From positions 1-64,000 of the forward strand of contig JANPWX010000344.1 of assembly GCA_024734555.1 (NCBI GenBank): DNA of 64,000 nt. The letters run 5' to 3'. Below are positions 34,565 to 46,167 of this stretch, one piece after another. The first letter of the stretch is position 1; each line of letters opens with the position of its first letter. A program made the position numbers and the translations under genes. Below the pieces are notes generated by a model. It was not told the DNA's origin. It saw nothing but the letters and a program-made list of their open reading frames with translations, and made no database searches. Source of the DNA: Trochalopteron elliotii. Taxonomy: Eukaryota; Chordata; Aves; Passeriformes; Leiothrichidae.

Positions 34565-37500
34565 CTAGGACTGGAGGATGCTTCTCAGGAGTGTTTTCAC
34601 CTCAGGGCTGAGCCTCTTGGGGAAGAGGATGTCAAAGTAGATGTAGAGGTCCCCCTTGTGCTGGGGGTCCTGGGCCAGTGGCATTCCCTCCCCTGGCACC
34701 ATTTTGTAGTACTTGGGGCTGCCAAGCAAAGGAAGGGGCTGAGAGGAGCTGTGGGATGATCCCAACACAGGAACCACGATCCCCAGCCCCACCTGCAGAG
34801 CCCCAAGTGGGTTTCTCAGGTTATTTGCCCCTCCAGCTTCAACCAGGGCCTGTCCTGCTCTCCCAGGCTCCAGCACCCACCCTCATCCAGCCCTGTCCTT
34901 GCCTCTGCTCCCAGCAACATGGCCCCAGACCAGAAGAGCCACCCACTGTGGGCATCCTCCTCCTCCTCCTGCAGCCCCAAACCTGCTGGAAAAGGCTTTG
35001 AACACCCCAGTGCCAGGGAGGTTCCCCCCAAGTGCCCACTCACCTCTGAGCCCCCTTTTCCCCTGGCACTTACTCCACAATGTCGTTGATGGGGATGTTC
35101 AGCAGCCTCCCATCCAGTGTCCACACATCCAGGGTGCATCCAGTCAGGGCCTGCCGGGCATGGAGCAGCTCCAGGAGCTGCTGCTGCAGCCCCAGAGCCC
35201 AAAGGTGCAGCTCTGTCCCCTCACTGGGCCCTTTACCTTTGCCAGGGGGATGGTGGCAACATAAAGGAGGTTGTTGTCGAGCCTTTTGAACCTTGGGTGA
35301 ATCTTCTCTTGGACAACAAAGGTGATGTCAGCTGGAATGATGTTCGGGCCCTAATGGAGGGGGAAAAAGGATCACAGAATCATGGAGTGCCAGGATGGTT
35401 TGGGTTGGAAGGGATGTCAAAATTCACTCAGTTCCACCCCCTGCCATGGGCAGGGACACCTTCCACTAGACCAGCTTGCCCCAAGCCACATCCAACCTGT
35501 CCTTGGAAACCTGAAAATTATTTTATACAGGGAAAACTGACACAAATTCCTGCTCTTCTGTTGCTGTTTTCAGCTGGCTAGAGAGCAGGGAAAGGTATTT
35601 TCTTCCCTTAAGAGAAAAAGGAGTTTTTTATCCAAGATGCCTGCTCAGCCAAGGGCAAATCCAAAACCCTGTTTCTGCCAGGAAGAAAACAATCCCTTTC
35701 AATTATTTTTTCTTTAACCTGTTCTAAGGAAAATCCAGGCAGGGATGGCTCCTCAGAGTGCTCCTGAGCACAGTGATGCTGAGCCTCTGTTGGTCACGCT
35801 GCCAAGTGCCCTCAGCAATGGGAAACCAGAACTTCTTCACGGAAAAACCTTTCCCATGGAGTGGGCACAGGACTGGCACAGCTGCCCATGGAGTGTCCCC
35901 CTCTGGAGACATCCCAAACCCACCTGGATGAGGTCCTGCTGCAGGTGGCCCTGCCTGGGCAGGGCTGATCTCCAGAAATCCCCTCCACACCTGACCCTTG
36001 TGTGATTCTGAGCTCACCTGGTCTCCCTCCTTCTCAAAGGTGATCCTGGTGCCACGTTTCCATCCTGGCTGCACGTCAATGGTCAGGATCTTGTCCCTGA
36101 TGGTGCTGGTCTGGCCATCCTCGTTCATCACCTGGGGGGGCACAGTCAGGCAGAGGGTCAGGAGTGCTCTGCTCACCAGGGGAAAGCTTTAAATCCCTCC
36201 AGGAATGGGGATTCCACTACTGTCCTGGGCAGCCTATTCCAATGCCTCACCACCCTTTCAGAGCAGAAATTTTCCCTAATATCCAACCTAAACCTCCTGT
36301 GGCACAGCTTGAGGCTGTTTCCTCGTGTCCTAGAGCAGGAGGGACTCAGGGCTGGGTCCAGGAGACTGGGATAACGAGGAGGGGGACAGAGGTGACCAAG
36401 GGCACACCAAGGAGACACAATGCAGTGTGAAAAGGGAGTTATGGGAGCCCAGAACTCACTGAGCTCCTTCTCCCCTCATCTCTGAGATCAGCCCTCCCTT
36501 CCAGCTTCCACATGGCCTCCCGTGCTGAATTCCCTTTGCCAGGCTGAGGGGGGAGGACACACTGGTTCAGGTCCTGCTGGATTTGGTGCTGATCCCTCCC
36601 TGCCACAAGCTCCTGGGACAGGGGCTGTCCCTAAATCCCCAATGTCCCAGGCCGAGGGCAGAGCTCACCCCAAAACCCACCCCCTGCCCCCCCAGGGCCC
36701 CTTACCCTGCGGGAGATCTTGATTTTCTTGGTGCAGCCATGGAACAGGTCCTCCAGGGACACGTAGAGGTCCCTCACGATGGGGGGGTCCTGCCTCAGAG
36801 CCCCCCGGCCCCGGGGCCCCCCAAAGGGCAGCAGCACCTCCGAGCCATCCTCGGCAAAGAACTCTGTGTGAGGGGGCACGGGGACAGCCCCTCACACCGG
36901 GGTCACAGCTGGGGGGTCCTGGGGGTCTTTCCCTCCCGTCTTCTCCCACCCAGAACCGCCCCAAGGGTTTTGTTTCCAGGAGCAGCCTCGCCTCCCTGAT
37001 CCCTGTTTTGGAGGGGAATCCCAGGAAGGGTCACAGGTGCAGCAGGGGAAAGCTGACACCCTGGATATGCACCTCCAGGCCTCTCCCCCCGCCAGGACTA
37101 GGGGAAGTCAGGATCTCTCCTTCAAGCACCAGAGGGATCTGAGAGCAGCTGGGCAGGAAAGCATTCCTGGAAAGCTCCATGTTGTGAGCAGGCAGCTGCC
37201 ATGGAATCAGGGCAGCCACAGATAGAGCCTAGCCACCCCCAGGTCTCCCACCCTACCTGCAAAGGGGTTGTCCCCTCCAAAGAACTCCCTGAAGACTTTC
37301 TCAGGGTTGTTGTGGAACACGTATCCGACGCTCCAAGGGTTGTCGCTCGCCAGCTCCAAGGGGATCCCACCTTTGAGCCCCTCTTCCCCAAATTTGTCAT
37401 AGATGCCTTTCTTCATAGCTTAGGGAACACACAAGTGATGGGAATTGAGGGGGAGCCCCAGCCTGAGATCCAGGTTTGGTTTGGGGGGGGGCTGGAGAAG

Positions 37501-38418
37501 AGGGTTCCGAGCAACAGGGGGGATAGACATGGGAGTGTGTGCCTGTTCCCTGTGGGTCACAGGGCTGGTCCTGGCAGGAATTCACATCCCCTTCCTGCCC
37601 CTGCAGTCAGGGGAAGGGGACACTCCCCACTTACGGTCGCTGAGCACATCGTAGGCCTCCGCCAGCTGATGGAACCTCTTCGGCCCCCAGGGCTCCTTGC
37701 ATTTTAATGGGTGGTACTTCAGGGCCAACTTCCTGTAACTGAAGATCACAGGGTGCTTTGGGTTCCAGGGGGCTTCAGAGCCCATCCCATTCCCACCCCC
37801 TGCCATAGGCAGGGATGCCTTCCACTATCCCAGGCTTGAAGCAACTTCCAGGGATGGGGCAGCCACACCTTCTCTGGGGAACCTGTGCCAGGACCTCACC
37901 ATTCCCACAGCCACGATTTCCTTCCCCATATCCCACCTAACTCTGCCCTCTGGCAGTGGGAAGCCATTCCCTGTGTCCTGTCCCTCCAGCCCTTGTCCCC
38001 AGTCCCTCTCCAGCTCTCCTGGAGCCCCTTGAGGCCCTGGCAGGGGCTCTGAGCTCTCCCTGGAGCCTTCTCCTCTCCAGGTGAGCACCCCCAGCTCTCT
38101 CAGCCCGGCTCTAGAGCAGAGGGGCTCTAGCCCTCAGAGTATCTCTGTGGCCCCTGCAGACCCACTGAAGGGGGCAGGAGACACCCCATCCCCACATGCA
38201 GCCCCCAGACCCTTTTCCCCCCTCCCAGTCCCCGTTGTGGGGCACGGGGCAAGGCCAAGGACAGCCACTCCCGGGGCCGCCCCGCTCCCACCGCCACCCC
38301 CCGGCTCCCTCCCGGCCCGGGGGATCCTCTGATGCCGGGGGGTCGCTCACGCCTTCTTGATGTCGTCGGCGGTGGCCCCGCGGTCCAGCTCCAGCACAGC
38401 GTAGTAGTCCAGCCCCAT
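34565..38418 (-). CDS. DNAJB13: DnaJ homolog subfamily B member 13 (radial-spoke J-protein), complete
   Basis: Axonemal/sperm flagellar J-protein associated with radial spokes; human mutations cause primary ciliary dyskinesia. Coding exons in transcript order: 38418-38351, 37738-37635, 37418-37257, 36863-36706, 36131-36018, 35350-35237, 35150-35074, 34718-34565. They join to 951 nt (316 residues plus stop), the length I recall for human. The N-terminal J domain (about 1-70) carries YHPL in place of the HPD that activates Hsp70 (residues 32-34 are HPL), as in the mammalian protein. Class-B C-terminal substrate-binding domains follow, with [23 protein letters not shown] and [14 protein letters not shown] recognisable. 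An X-box lies just upstream of the start. The exon 2 acceptor abuts a CR1 tail. Confidence 0.97.
35372..35508 (-). mobile_element. CR1 3' fragment in DNAJB13 intron 5
   Basis: Minus-oriented CR1 tail (GGATCACAGAATCATGGAGT, GGTTTGGGTTGGAAGGGATG, CCACCCCCTGCCATGGGCAG, CATCCAACCTGTCCTTGGAA). In transcript sense its 3' terminus lies about 20 nt before the exon 6 acceptor at 35351, so the branch-point region of this intron is CR1-derived. Confidence 0.9.
36183..36420 (-). mobile_element. CR1 internal fragment in DNAJB13 intron 4
   Basis: Minus-oriented: GGCAGCCTATTCCAATGCCT, TTTTCCCTAATATCCAACCT, CTCCTGTGGCACAGCTTGAG and TTTCCTCGTGTCC are characteristic of the CR1 segment upstream of the 3' tail. 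It lies about 50 bp from exon 5. Confidence 0.9.
37741..38150 (-). mobile_element. CR1 3' fragment filling most of DNAJB13 intron 1
   Basis: Minus-oriented CR1 covering about two thirds of the 612-bp intron. Landmarks: CCCACCCCCTGCCATAGGCA, CAACTTCCAGGGATGGGGCA, GGCAGTGGGAAGCCATTCCC and TGAGGCCCTGGCAGGGGCTC. Its 3' terminus (transcript sense ...CACCCTGTGATCTTCAG) runs directly into the exon 2 acceptor at 37739-37740. Confidence 0.9.
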
Positions 38419-38426
38419 GGCGTCCC

Positions 38427-38440
38427 GTTGCTATAGCGAC
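38427..38440 (+). promoter_or_regulatory. DNAJB13: X-box (RFX motif) at the DNAJB13 promoter
   Basis: GTTGCTATAGCGAC differs from the palindromic X-box GTTGCCATGGCAAC only by transitions at positions tolerated in the RFX consensus (GTNNYYATRGNRAC). It begins 9 bp upstream of the DNAJB13 start codon. RFX factors drive ciliary genes, which fits the role of this gene. Confidence 0.65.
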
Positions 38441-38461
38441 AAGACTTCCGGTCCGCGCCGC

Positions 38462-38484
38462 GCGAGGCATCACGGGAGACGTAG
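38462..38484 (-). promoter_or_regulatory. ZNF143-type motif at the DNAJB13 promoter
   Basis: On the minus strand the site reads ACTACGTCTCCCGTGATGC, close to the ACTACAAYTCCCAGCATGC consensus and retaining both the ACTAC and ATGC ends. It sits about 45-65 bp upstream of the start codon, in the narrow gap to the PAAF1 3' end. Confidence 0.5.
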
Positions 38485-38609
38485 TTCTCCCGCTCACTTC
38501 CGCACTCTGCCGGGCCCGCTCAACCCTCACCTCTCACCTTTTTTCTCCTAAAAATCCCCAAATTTTCCTGGAAACACATGCATTAACACAGGTTCTATCA
38601 AAGCAGCGG

Positions 38610-38615
38610 TTTATT
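38610..38615 (-). other. PAAF1: PAAF1 polyadenylation signal
   Basis: AATAAA in minus sense, about 300 nt after the PAAF1 stop, followed by GC-rich DNA. Overlapping AATAAAT signals in the TTTA microsatellite at 38654-38672 could serve as alternatives. Confidence 0.65.
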
Positions 38616-38653
38616 TCACTCCATATTGTGACAGTCACTTTTACTGCACCCCC

Positions 38654-38672
38654 TTTATTTATTTATTTATTT
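38654..38672. repeat. TTTA microsatellite in the PAAF1 3' UTR
   Basis: About five units of TTTA. In transcript sense it is AAAT repeats that also create several AATAAA-like poly(A) signals. Confidence 0.9.
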
Positions 38673-38911
38673 CCCCCCACTACAAACAGCATTTTTTTTC
38701 AGCCACAACATCATTGCAACACAAGAGCCTCTCTAAATTAGAAATTGATCCCAGGTGTGTAGTAGGAAAAAAAATATGACCTGTTACAAAAACACTGTGT
38801 ATGGAGCCTGGTCATCACAACAGCCTCAAATTTATACACACACATCCCAGGAAAATCAGCTTGGGAGAGCCTTTCTGACACCCTTCTCCTTTACTTGGCC
38901 CCTTCAAACAC

Positions 38912-41900
38912 TTAAAGGTCAGAAAGTTGGTATCTCCTCACTATCCCATCCCTGCAGCATGTGTAGATTTCCTTCTCCCAAGAAGCCACCTGAAGAAGGA
39001 AAAAAAAAAGCAGTATTTACACAAAGTGTTCTCCAAGTGATGGTTCCCAGCAAAATCCTCAGAGATGAGCTTTCCTTCTGGACTTTCACAAAGGGAAGAG
39101 GAGGGGAATGCCTCCTGGAACACCACTAGCTGGTTTTAAAAGACAGTTCCAGGTTTCACCAGAGTTTAGGGAGCAGATGTGTCCTCACACTAGGGTTCTT
39201 CTATCAGATCCAAAGGGAAAATTAAGTGTGGAAAAGCGTTTCTCCTGCTTTGAGCTGTGCAGCTCAAACCTCAATCCCACTGCGTGTTCATCTGAGGGGC
39301 TGTGTTGGGTGGGAAATGGAGAACTGCACTGTGGAGCTAGGGCAGGTTAAAAACAAGGGCCCATTTCCAGGCTGAGAGTCCAGGCCACATTTCCTGATCT
39401 GTGCAAGCACAGTGGGATGTCTGGAACACACAGCAAGACCCCATTCCTGGCCCCAAACCCTCAGGGAACAAGACGGGTCAGGCAGCACCATTGCTTTTAC
39501 CCTCAGAATTCTCCCAGCACCCTTTATCCACACTTTTCACAGGAACACAGCCCTGGCAGAGCTGCTCCAACTCCACCATTCCAGTCAGCTCCTGCACAAC
39601 GGAGATAAAGCCAGGGAATGCCGCAGAGGATTGATTTATGCAAAATACTAGGATTATTCAGGTAGAAAAAACAAAGATAAGCTCAAAAGTCAACTGTGTG
39701 AAGGAACCTGAGGTGAAGGCAGCTCCCTCCTGCCTGGCATCAGCTTTCCCTGCCCCCTTCCTCCTCAGGGATACCCCACATCCCTCACCTTGTACACAGG
39801 GTCGCAGTCGGCCTCGGTGAGATCCAGGACATAATCCAGGTCTTGCTGAACAATGAAGCAGGTGCCATCCCCTGCAAGGAAAGCACCAATTGGTGAAACA
39901 AGGCATGCTCTTAATTACAAACAGAAATTCCATGGGGAAAAGGCTCCAGTGGGTGAGACATGCCTTGCAGACCCCGCTTTGGAGGGATATGAGGGATGTG
40001 GAGGGTGGAAATCCCAAAGCAAAGAGGCAAGAGGACAATGCCCAAAGAGCACAAGGCTCCTTGATTTTATTATAGGATTTCTATGGGCACAAAACAGCCC
40101 TGGAATTACCTTGGCTGGCAATAAATCCATCTCGGTATGGGAGCAGGGAAAGCACTGGTGCTCCTGATCTATGGATCACCTGGATTGGAGCACTAGGAAA
40201 AGGAGCAGAAACATGGGATGAGGATTGTTGTTCAGAGAAGCTGTGGCTGCCCCTGGATCCCTGGGAGTGTCCAAGGCCAGACCTGGAACAACCTGGGACA
40301 ATGGAAGGTGTCCCTGCCTGTGGGAAGGGGTGGAACTGGATGAACTTTTAAGTCCCTTCCAACCCAAACCATTCCAAGATTCTTCCCCATGGACTGAGTT
40401 AGCAGGGAACAGCAGTAAAACTCCACAGCTCAGTTCCAATCCTATGCTGGAATGAGGATCAGGGTAACTGTCAGGATCCTACAAAGGACACTCAAGTGAG
40501 GGAAAGAAATGGGCTGTGTGGGAGGGGGGGAATATTGATGTTTAGAAGTTTCCTGCAGATTTTACCTACAGTTATGTGCACACTGATTATATAAATATAA
40601 AATTATAAAAATGTTAATATAACAATACACACAGCACATCAACATAATGCAAGAGGCTCAGGAGCTCCTGGAGCAATGGGATGCACTCCCCCTTGGAAGT
40701 GGCACTGCCTGGCAGCACCCTCTGCCTGACTCTCTTTTCCAACCAAAACACTGGTTGTTTGCCCCAGGCACTCACTCACTTTGTGTTTCTCACATCCAGC
40801 TGGTAGATGTTCCCATCCTGAGTCCCTGCCAGAATGTAGGTGCTTGACAGGAACGTGCAGCAGTTGAAGGCATCAGATCCAACAAAGAGGAACACCTGAG
40901 GATTTGGGAACAAACCAAGTGTCAGATACGTGGGATATCCACAGGAGGGAAGCAGCAATTTATTCAGAAGACAGTACAGCTGCCACTGTTTAATTTTAAA
41001 TACTATCTTCCCCATTCCCAAGTTAAATGCTGAGCAATTCTTACTCCTCACATAAAAATCTGTCCAGGAGGAAGGAGAGAGAGCTCCCTTGATTGCACCA
41101 GGCTTTGCCTCTCCTCCAGTTTGGGTTTAACCTGGCCCAACTCCCCATCCCAGTGCTCTGACAGTCCCAGATCCTTACTGGCTGCCTGCTCTGCAGTCCC
41201 ACTCCTTGAAGCTTCTTGTCCTCTCGAGCCAGCAGCAGGATTTTCCCTTCTGTCCCGACCTCACGTTCACCTGGCAAAAGGACAACAGGTAATTCCATCA
41301 GCAGCTACACAACAAATTTGGTTGGGATCAGAACCCAACAGCTTGGATCACCCCAGCTGAGCTGTGGCAAGATTCCTCCAGATTCCAAGCCACCAGGAGG
41401 GCCAGTAACCACGCAGAGCTCAGTCTTCATCACTCAAACCACTCGATAGGGCTGAATTCCACCCAGGACTGGAGCGCTCTGCTCCCTTCCCAAGGTGGTG
41501 AAAGGGCATGGAGCAGTATTCAGTGTCTGAGAAGCTAAATTACCTCCTCTGCCCATGTTTACTATAGCTAATTAAGTCAGAGAGATGAGCCCACATTTCA
41601 GAGAGCCTGTGGGGAGTCCACTCTGAAGACGGGCTCAATCTCATGCACTGAAAAATCGAATGGAGAAGGAGCTGGGTTGCAGACACTAGTGTGCCTCCTG
41701 AGTTTTCAGGGGAAAAGAACTGGTTCCCTACATCACAACAGCAAGTACTCTTAATTTCATTAATGAACTGTGCCTCCAATAAAGTTGGAAAGGAAAAGCA
41801 AGGAGTTTTATGCACTTTTATACTCGATGGCATGGCAGAGGATGACAGAAGACACTTGGGATCACTGGTGACAAAGCTGGGCAGGTTGGGGCAGGGAAAG

Positions 41901-44900
41901 GAGGGGGGATGTTAAGGGAAGGCCCTTACTGGGAGGTTTCTCAGGGGTGCCCAGGTTGAGGGAGCTGTCAGCAGTGCCCACAGCGATGCCGTTGATGGGA
42001 CAGCCGCAGTCAGCGAGGACACCCAGGCAGGCAGACTTCCCACAGTCCCACAGACGGGCACTGCCATCCCTGGAGCAGGACACCACGTTCCTCCCCCGAT
42101 CCACGATGGCAGTGTCCAAAATACCTGTGTGGGAACAAAGGCTGTGTTCGTACAGACACAAAAAGCATCAGGTTTCCCAAGGTGAACTCCACTACTGGCT
42201 CCAGGCCATCGTCCCCAGTGACAGCAGTCACACACAGACAAGTGGTGCTCCCAGAAAAAGGTGCCTGTGGAAGGCAGAGCTCCCAGAAAACCTCACAGAG
42301 CATCTAGCACAAAGTGAAGATATTATCAGTCAAACGATCAGCAACGCCTCACCTCAGCCTGAGCTGCTGCTGCACAAAATTAACCTCCAATCTGGGCAGA
42401 AAAGAGCCTGGCACTTTTAAACGTTCCCATGTCCACCCCTGGATAATCCCAAAAGCAGCATCCCTGTTATCCAGCTACAGCAACACCCGAAGAGCAGTGT
42501 CTGCTGGCACTAAGATCCCTCAGCTACTTTATTTTACTGTAGGCTGTCAAATTTAGATCTGAGAAATGACAGTGGTTTTCTTAGCAGAGAACAGGCAGGT
42601 GGTCAGAAGATTTAACTGGCACTTTCCCTACAGAAGCTCCAAGGACAGGATAAGCCAAGCAAACAGACTGCAGCAGTTTGGGCTGGAGGAATAAGCAGTG
42701 ACTGAAGTCCTGACTGAAGTCAGGAATAAGTCACACTTCAGACTGCCAGACTGAAGAGTGACTGGCAGCATCACTCTGTCCAAGGTTCTGCCACACCACC
42801 TGGTTTGGTTAGGGGACATCAAAAAGCATTTTCAATGCACACAAATAGATTATAGAACTTGCCTTGGGTGGCAAGAGACCTGGAAGATCAAGTTCCAACC
42901 CCCAAATCATGTGAGAACAATGGCAGGTTCAGCACAAGGTGGGGTTTTGAGTTAATCAAGTCTCGGGCAGCCAGCCATGGGGTTTATTAATCTCTCAATC
43001 GAGCCCAGCACCTCATGGGACAGGGAAAACCAGAGCCTGGACACAGCTCAGGGAAAAGAATATTTGGGGTAGCACTTGGGGCATCTGATGCCACATTCCA
43101 GACATCAGAGTGCAGCAGGCTGGCGACTGGGCATCAGCCCTGGAGTGCAGGGCAAGTACACACACAGCAAACGAAGCACTTTAAGGGCTCTGTACCTCCT
43201 TTGTGACCTTTAAATGTTACTGCACAGCTGGCATCTTCTGCTGACCAGACCTTTAGCTGGGCATCCATTCCCCCACTCAGAACCACGAGGCCCGATGGGA
43301 AAAACCTGCAACAATTCACATCATACACATGGCCTTCCAAAAGTCTCTGGAAAAACAAAGAACTACATGCTAGTTCCATTGTCATCATCCTCGTGCCAAG
43401 CAGTTGTTGAGTTATGACATTGGAAAACTTGGCATTCTCACATGGGCAAAGGATTAAATTCAAATCCTCTGGGTCTGCATTGCTGGAATGGACTGGTCTG
43501 AATTTTGGCAAGCCAAAAAGGTGACTTTGGGCTTCCTTCTGCCATTTGAGCTGCTAATTACATGGCAAAAGATACTACTTTTGCTTCTAATTACAGGTTA
43601 AATGTCTTTATCCTCTGCCGAACAAGGAGCTGACAAAAGCTCCACAAAAAGGAGCTTTCCCCCTTTACTGGGAAAGCCACAAGCCAGGATGTAGCTAATC
43701 CAGCACCAAAATCTTTTTTCCTCCCCTCTTCTCTCTTTCATAAGAAATTCAGTGCCTTTTACCATGCAGGATAGGGGCTGTCAGTGACCTGTTATTCCTG
43801 AATACCTCTCTGAGCAACATCCCCCTTGGGAGAAGCCACATCTTCCAACAGATTTGACTTAAAGCCTCCAAGATGTCAATTTAAATTAGCTTTTCATTAA
43901 AAAGCCAGATTCTTCACAGGGTGGGGACAACCTGACCAAAGTCATGGCCTTCAGGACTTCAGGAATGTCACAGACAACACAAAACATCCAAGGCAGATGC
44001 TCTTACTCTTATTTCTCCATTTGCAGCCTGCCATATTTTCATGGTCCCATCTGTGCTGGTAGACACACCGAGTCCTCCACCACTGGAAATATCAAGGCAG
44101 GTAATCTGCAGGAAGGGAAAAGCACCAAGAATTAGCTTTATATAACTCTGTATAAGAATATTTCTGCACAAGAGCCTAATTCTGTACAGGGGGAGACCTG
44201 CTAAGTACATTCTCTGCCTGTGGCTCTGCAAAGCAAGGAGAAAAAGGAATGCTGAGGCAGAAGCCTGCACAAGCAGCAGTTGTATTCCAGATTTATCCCA
44301 GGTGGAAGGGAAATCTGGACTTTTCTAACAGGTCCTGTAAAGAGATGAGAAATAAACAGCTCACAGTCACCGGCCTGACTCACAAGCCCACAAGACAGTT
44401 TGAGATATTTATGAAGCCAAATTCACAGCCTAAATTTGCTGAAACACTGAACCCCAACTAGTTCTTTATACGAACTTGGGGCCCCTCAGAAGAAGGACAT
44501 TGAGGGGCTAGAGAAACTGGATACCAATGAGAGGGACTGGAAGTGCACTGATGACAAGGAAAAGCAGTATAATGGATATAAATACATATCTTGAGACATT
44601 TATGAGGGAGAGCCTTTGATTAAGGGAATGGACCCCTGTGCTTTTGTGTGTATAGACATGGTTGGGTGGTGTGGGATCTGGGCATGAGCAGGTGTGATCC
44701 CTGTCTTACACATTGTGTTAATTAATATTGTTGTTACTATTTCTTATTTGATTGCAGTTCTCAGTAAATTGTTCTTATCTCAAGCCCTGATCTTTGTCTT
44801 TTGTCTCCCACTGCAGGGGGAGGGGGGAAGGAGTGAGTGGTCCAGAGTGTTTCAGTGGGAACACCATTCCTAAACCACAAGATCACAGTTCCATCCCCAC

Positions 44901-46167
44901 TATAACCCCTCACACACAAATCCACACTCCAGGCCACCCCTCCCTGTGGGGAGACCACAGACAGGGATGTGAGGGTTGCCAGTGACACCCAGAGATTCCC
45001 ACATCACCAGGCTACTCACACTTTTCTGATGAATCCTACAAAAACCTGTGTATGGAGCCAGGAACTTTGTGGACACATTTTCGTGAGGACAAGAAATGAG
45101 GATGCTTTTCTAGGGGAGGAAACAAGGAAAAAAAGGAATTAGAAGTGCTGTTAGTCCTGAAACAGAGGTTGCCAAGGTAGAACTGTGGCCTGGACCCAGC
45201 TGTGGGATCCCAGAGCCTGCAAAGTGATGAGAGGGTCAGCGTGGGGCTCAGGATGCAGGTGGGAAGGGATGGCTGCTCCAGCCTGGCCAGACACAGCCCT
45301 GTGGGATGGTAGGGACCAGTTCCAGGGCTCGGGATAGCGGGACAGGACTGTGCAGGGACAGAGTGACACCTCAGGCTGTCAGAACAGCCCCCCTTTGTGC
45401 ACAGGGGGTGGTCACCAACCCCTCTCCCCCAGCCCTGGCACCTTGGTGACTTCCCCGACCACGAATCCCTCGGAGGCCACGATGTCTGGGACGCCGTCGG
45501 AGCTGAGCCCGCGCCGGGTGACGCTGCCGTACAGGGTGGGCTTCCCTGGGGGACAGCGGCCGTCAGCTCCAGCCCCCTGACAGCCCAGAGCCCCAACACC
45601 CACGGGGACCCCCTCCCGGCTCAGAAGGACCCCAACCACCCTCACCCACAAGGAACTCAAACACCCCCATCTCCTCCTAACCCGCACAGGGAACCCCAGA
45701 TGACCCCATCCCCTTTAAACCCAAAGGGCTCCCCAAACCACCCCAATCCCTTTTAATAAAACCAAGGGACGTCCAACCACCCGCACGCCAGTTTGAACCA
45801 CAGGGCATTCCAGCAGCCCCGTTCCCTGCTAACACACGGGACACCCTCCCCACCAGCCCCTATCCCACGGCGTCCCCCAACCATCCCCACCCGCTTCTGC
45901 TCCACAGGCTCCTTAAACACCCCTCACCCCCAGAACCCTCTCCATCTTCCCCGATCCCCTCTCATCCCCACGGCTCCTTCGAGGCCTCTTCAGGCCACTC
46001 ACCAGGGCTGCGGCAGCTCAGCCAGGCCTCGCCCTCGTCCCTGCTGCAGAGAGAAGAGGCGGCCGTGAGCGGGGCAGGGACGGGGACAAGGACAGGGACA
46101 AAGAAAGGAACCGTTCCCACCTCAACGCCCGGCTCCAGTCGCTCTGGATCCGCAGCGTCCCCGCCAT
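38912..46167 (-). CDS. PAAF1: Proteasomal ATPase-associated factor 1, complete
   Basis: WD-repeat protein related to yeast Rpn14; it binds 19S ATPases and restrains 26S proteasome assembly. Coding exons in transcript order: 46167-46121, 46043-46003, 45545-45442, 45109-45020, 44105-44007, 43346-43196, 42124-41930, 41270-41179, 40895-40780, 40192-40110, 39871-39789, 38989-38912. Total 1179 nt, 392 residues plus TAA, matching the human length I recall. Recognisable segments: N-terminal MAGTLRIQSDW, WD-type blocks TSTDGTMKIWQ, GGMDAQLKVWSAED and RDGSARLWDCG, and C-terminal CCRDGIVRRYQLSDL. Exon 2 has a NAGNAG acceptor (upper edge 46043 or 46040); the first gives 392 residues. It shares a promoter with COA4 and ends about 0.2 kb before DNAJB13. 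Confidence 0.97.
40220..40382 (+). mobile_element. CR1 3' fragment in PAAF1 intron 9
   Basis: Plus-oriented, 28 bp from exon 10: CAGAGAAGCTGTGGCTGCCC, GTGTCCAAGGCCAGACCTGG, AGGTGTCCCTGCCTGTGGGA and AGTCCCTTCCAACCCAAACC. Confidence 0.9.
42846..42915 (-). mobile_element. Short diverged CR1 3' tail
   Basis: ATAGATTATAGAACTTGCCT, then GACCTGGAAGATCAAGTTCC and AACCCCCAAATCATGTG resemble the minus-oriented CR1 tail. In PAAF1 intron 6. Confidence 0.5.
45590..45990. repeat. Degenerate C-rich tandem tract in PAAF1 intron 2
   Basis: The plus strand is strongly C-rich, with repeated pieces such as CCCCATCCCCTTTAAACC, CACCCCAATCCCTTTTAA and CCCCAACCATCCCCACCC at irregular 40-60 bp spacing. The transcribed strand is therefore G-rich and could form G-quadruplexes. 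It fills most of the 457-bp intron. Confidence 0.5.
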
